Source: Acidobacteriota bacterium (GTDB lineage: Bacteria > Acidobacteriota > Polarisedimenticolia > Polarisedimenticolales > Polarisedimenticolaceae). From it: 35,386 bases of DNA. Positions 32,644 to 35,386 of the stretch are shown here, piece by piece. The notes below the pieces were generated by a model. That model was not told the DNA's origin, made no database searches, and saw nothing but the letters and a program-made list of their open reading frames with translations. The stretch covers positions 4,298 through 39,683 of the forward strand of contig WVWW01000232.1 of assembly GCA_011773795.1 (NCBI GenBank), written 5' to 3'. Made by a program: the position numbers and the translations under genes. Position 1 is the first letter of the stretch; every line of letters begins with the position of its first letter.

Positions 32644-35386
32644 CTAGTTGGTTCGGATGTCGTGCGCCAGCATCTCGCCTTGATTGTTCAAGAGAACTTC
32701 CAGTGGCTTCGCCGGGACGACCACACGGAACGGAGTCTCCGGATTGTTGATGACGAGACGCTTGAGATAAGAGTCCTTCTTCGTCTTGACCGTCAGGTCC
32801 ACGAAGCCGCGGTAGGCGCTTTCCTCGAGCACGTATTCGCTGGTGCCGAGCAGGATCTGCTGCTTGATCACCCCTTCGATAAGGAAGTTGCCCTCCTCGT
32901 TCCTTCGAATGCCGTAGTCCATTTCGTATTGCGGGATCCCGACCCCGCGGACCCACTGATCGAAGAACCAGCTCAAGTCCGCGTTGTAGCGGTTGCCTTG
33001 CTCGTCGAGCCCGCCGAGTGCCTGTTCCGCCGCGATTTGGATATCGGTCGTGACCACCTCACCCTTTTCGCGCAGGGTCAGGCTGAATTCCCGTAGGAAT
33101 TCGAAGAACTTCTTGTCGGCGCCTCCGGGCCCCCTCGGTCCTTCGCCCTTGAAGGTCTCACGCAACATGTGCAGGGCGTAAGGCCCCTTCGAGTAGATGG
33201 CGGCCGTTCGTGGCGCCGCTTCGCCCGATCCCCCGCCGTGCGCCCCGGCGAAGAGCGTGTTCGCGTTTTGAACACTCCCGTTGAGGTTCGACGTGAGGAT
33301 GTTGCGTCGCCACTCGTCGACCTGCTTCTGATAGTCGTCGTAGCCGTTCGCCAGCTCCAGGTAGAGTGCCGAGAAGTATTCCGGCATCGTCTCGATGAAC
33401 CACCAGTTTCGCGTGTTGTGGAACGTGATCCCCTCGCCCCACCACATGTGACCGACCTCGTGGGGCACGACCGAGCGCAAAAAACGCGCAATCCCGGTGG
33501 AATCGATGAAGTAGGGCGCGAGCGAGGCCTCGCCCTTGAACACACCCTGCCCCAGATAGATGACGCCGCTCCGGGCCTCCCCGTACAAGAGGCCCTGCGG
33601 GTCATTGATGATGTGCAGTTCGTCGAAGGGATACTCGAATCCCGACACCTTGGTGTACAGGTTGATCGAGTTGATCGCCGAGTTAACGATGGGAGTCAGG
33701 CTCGCCTCCGTGATGTCCCAGTCCGCAGCGCTCGCCTTGTCGACGTGAACGGCCACGGGAATGGTCTTGCCGTCCAGCGTCTTTGCCTCGATCGTGCCCG
33801 AGTTGGAAACATAGGTGCCAAAGACGACCGACGGGCCGTTGACCGGCTTTTCGGCGACCCAGTGGGTGATCCGTAGATCCCCTTCCACGCGGTCCTCGAC
33901 CTTCTTGCCCGATCCATAGATCTCGAACTTGGCGGGAGACCGGATCACCAGATCGTACTCCTCGATGTAGTCCCCGAGTCGGTTGAAGGGTAACCAGCTG
34001 TGACGGTCCACGACCTTGAACGAGTAGTTCTCGTCGTAGATGCCGCGCGACGAATAGCTGAGCCCGAGGTTGATCGTTGTGTCGGCTTTGATGCCCTCCG
34101 GCAAAACGGCCAGACCGAGATACCTGCCCACCTGCACCCAGGTCAACTCCTCTCCATCCAGCCGAACCGAGTCGACCGAGAACGGAGCGGGTCTCCGGCT
34201 GTTGGATCGACCGGTAGGGTCGAACGTGCTGATGAAGAACGGGACGAGGTCCATGTCCTGCTTGATTCCGAGCTTGTACTCGATGTCGCCCCGCAGCAGC
34301 TCCGGCTCCTCGACCGCTAGATCCACGTTGCCCTTGACGCTCTGTATCTCGAGCCAGCGCGTGAAACCACCCTGGCGCCTTTCAAGATCGTAGGCGTCCA
34401 CGCTCGCCAGGGTCTCTTCCAGGTAATAGCCGTAAAGTGGCCCGACGATCTGATTGGGCAGGTCGAAGCGTTTAGGCCAGACGGAAAAGACGATGTCGAA
34501 CTCGTTCCAGTTGTCGTAGGCGAGCCGCACGCCGCTTTGAGGTTCGTTGAGTTCACGACTGATGAACACGGAGTAGTACTCGTGGCCCGGCTCTTCTCGG
34601 CGGTTGAAGCCGTTGAACGGATTCTGACGCCGGTCCTTCGCCGTCTCGTTGATGTAGCGCTGAGCCCAGGCCGGGCGTGCGGGGTCGGACAGGTCGTTCA
34701 CGTGCTTCGCGCGCTCCTCGGGCGGCACGCGTTCCAGACCGGGAAGGGCTTCCGAGAGAAGCGCCTCGCAAGTTTCCGGGTCGCACTGGAAAAAGACAAT
34801 TTGCGGATCGAAGCTCAGCTCTTTCGTATGGATTTGCTTGTAGACCTGGTGCGACTTGCGATAGTGCCTCCCGTCGGGAAAGCGGGTGGCATGGTCCGGA
34901 GGCTCGTAGCTGTAACTCAGGTCAGCGGATTGGACGGCAAAGCCGGCGACTTGCCCCTCGACGTAGGTCTCGCACACGTCACCGTTGGATGCGCTCATTC
35001 TCAGACCTTCGCGGTCGAACGTCATTCTGTCGAACTTGTAGCACTTGGAGGCGTCGCTGCGGACCAGCATGTTGATCTTTTCCACCGACTCGGCCCCGTC
35101 GACCTGCCAGCCTCCATCCTGCTTCTTCAGGGTCAGGGTCAGGCGTTCGGTTTCTTGTTCCGTGGCGTGAGCCGTGTTGATGTGGACGGCGATCCGGTAG
35201 GTCGCGTCGTCGATCCGGACCGGGACCCGGGAAAACCGCCCCTGCTGGATCTTGACGCCGTCGGAGTTCTTCTCGCGCGTGTTCTCGTTGATCCATTTCC
35301 GCACGACGGGGAACAGTTCTTGTTTCAGTTCCCAGCTGACCTCTTGCGCTTCCATCGCAACGGCAAAGCCGCCGGCTGCCGAGACC
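32644..35386 (-). CDS. M1 family metallopeptidase, probably cut at its N-terminus by the right edge
   Basis: VVPHEVGHMWWGEGITFHNTRNWWFIETMPEYFSALYLE (HExxH-x18-E). The frame stays open upstream of the 35355 ATG to the edge (VSAAGGFAVAMEAQEVS, signal-peptide-like). Confidence 0.9.
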   Translation of the reverse strand, partial: VSAAGGFAVAMEAQEVSWELKQELFPVVRKWINENTREKNSDGVKIQQGRFSRVPVRIDDATYRIAVHINTAHATEQETERLTLTLKKQDGGWQVDGAESVEKINMLVRSDASKCYKFDRMTFDREGLRMSASNGDVCETYVEGQVAGFAVQSADLSYSYEPPDHATRFPDGRHYRKSHQVYKQIHTKELSFDPQIVFFQCDPETCEALLSEALPGLERVPPEERAKHVNDLSDPARPAWAQRYINETAKDRRQNPFNGFNRREEPGHEYYSVFISRELNEPQSGVRLAYDNWNEFDIVFSVWPKRFDLPNQIVGPLYGYYLEETLASVDAYDLERRQGGFTRWLEIQSVKGNVDLAVEEPELLRGDIEYKLGIKQDMDLVPFFISTFDPTGRSNSRRPAPFSVDSVRLDGEELTWVQVGRYLGLAVLPEGIKADTTINLGLSYSSRGIYDENYSFKVVDRHSWLPFNRLGDYIEEYDLVIRSPAKFEIYGSGKKVEDRVEGDLRITHWVAEKPVNGPSVVFGTYVSNSGTIEAKTLDGKTIPVAVHVDKASAADWDITEASLTPIVNSAINSINLYTKVSGFEYPFDELHIINDPQGLLYGEARSGVIYLGQGVFKGEASLAPYFIDSTGIARFLRSVVPHEVGHMWWGEGITFHNTRNWWFIETMPEYFSALYLELANGYDDYQKQVDEWRRNILTSNLNGSVQNANTLFAGAHGGGSGEAAPRTAAIYSKGPYALHMLRETFKGEGPRGPGGADKKFFEFLREFSLTLREKGEVVTTDIQIAAEQALGGLDEQGNRYNADLSWFFDQWVRGVGIPQYEMDYGIRRNEEGNFLIEGVIKQQILLGTSEYVLEESAYRGFVDLTVKTKKDSYLKRLVINNPETPFRVVVPAKPLEVLLNNQGEMLAHDIRTN

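Noticed and set aside
1-35386. CRISPR arrays, tRNA/rRNA genes, prophage, integrase or defence-island genes
   Set aside because: No regularly spaced direct repeats, no recognisable tRNA or rRNA sequence and no integrase, transposase or nuclease signature seen by eye. A tRNAscan/Infernal run would be decisive.

Overview
High-GC, gene-dense chromosomal segment. It is probably from an Acidobacteriota-like bacterium: this is an inference from the VWFA-type protein, the large TolB-like/Omp85 protein and the many envelope proteins, and no marker gene was tested. I support about 29 CDSs. They include a PAS histidine kinase (cut by the left edge), a DUF4440-like lipoprotein, a TPR membrane protein, an alpha/beta hydrolase, a SpoIIE/PP2C phosphatase, a Tat-exported M24 peptidase, an M16 pair, a HAD hydrolase, a tandem thioredoxin-fold protein, MocA and XdhC, HflC/HflK, LysM-M23, a zinc-ribbon receiver protein, RmuC, OmpA, a VWFA protein, outer-membrane barrels, AroA, a metalloprotease/TolB-like/Omp85 fusion, a mini FGE-like protein, a Rieske protein, FtsX/FtsE and an M1 peptidase (cut by the right edge). 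There are no tRNA or rRNA genes, CRISPR arrays, prophage or recognisable transposase. The most unusual signal is a family of three intergenic long hairpins (6208-6299, 21192-21265, 30882-30976). They share an outer-arm consensus GGGGWCAGRTCTW but have different inner stems, each still perfectly self-complementary. Two of them fill convergent gene junctions, while three of the other four convergent junctions are fused on a shared CTAG double stop. Other leads are a 984-aa protease/propeller/Omp85 fusion in a compact operon, an unannotated 36-aa membrane ORF, and structured leaders upstream of outer-membrane genes.
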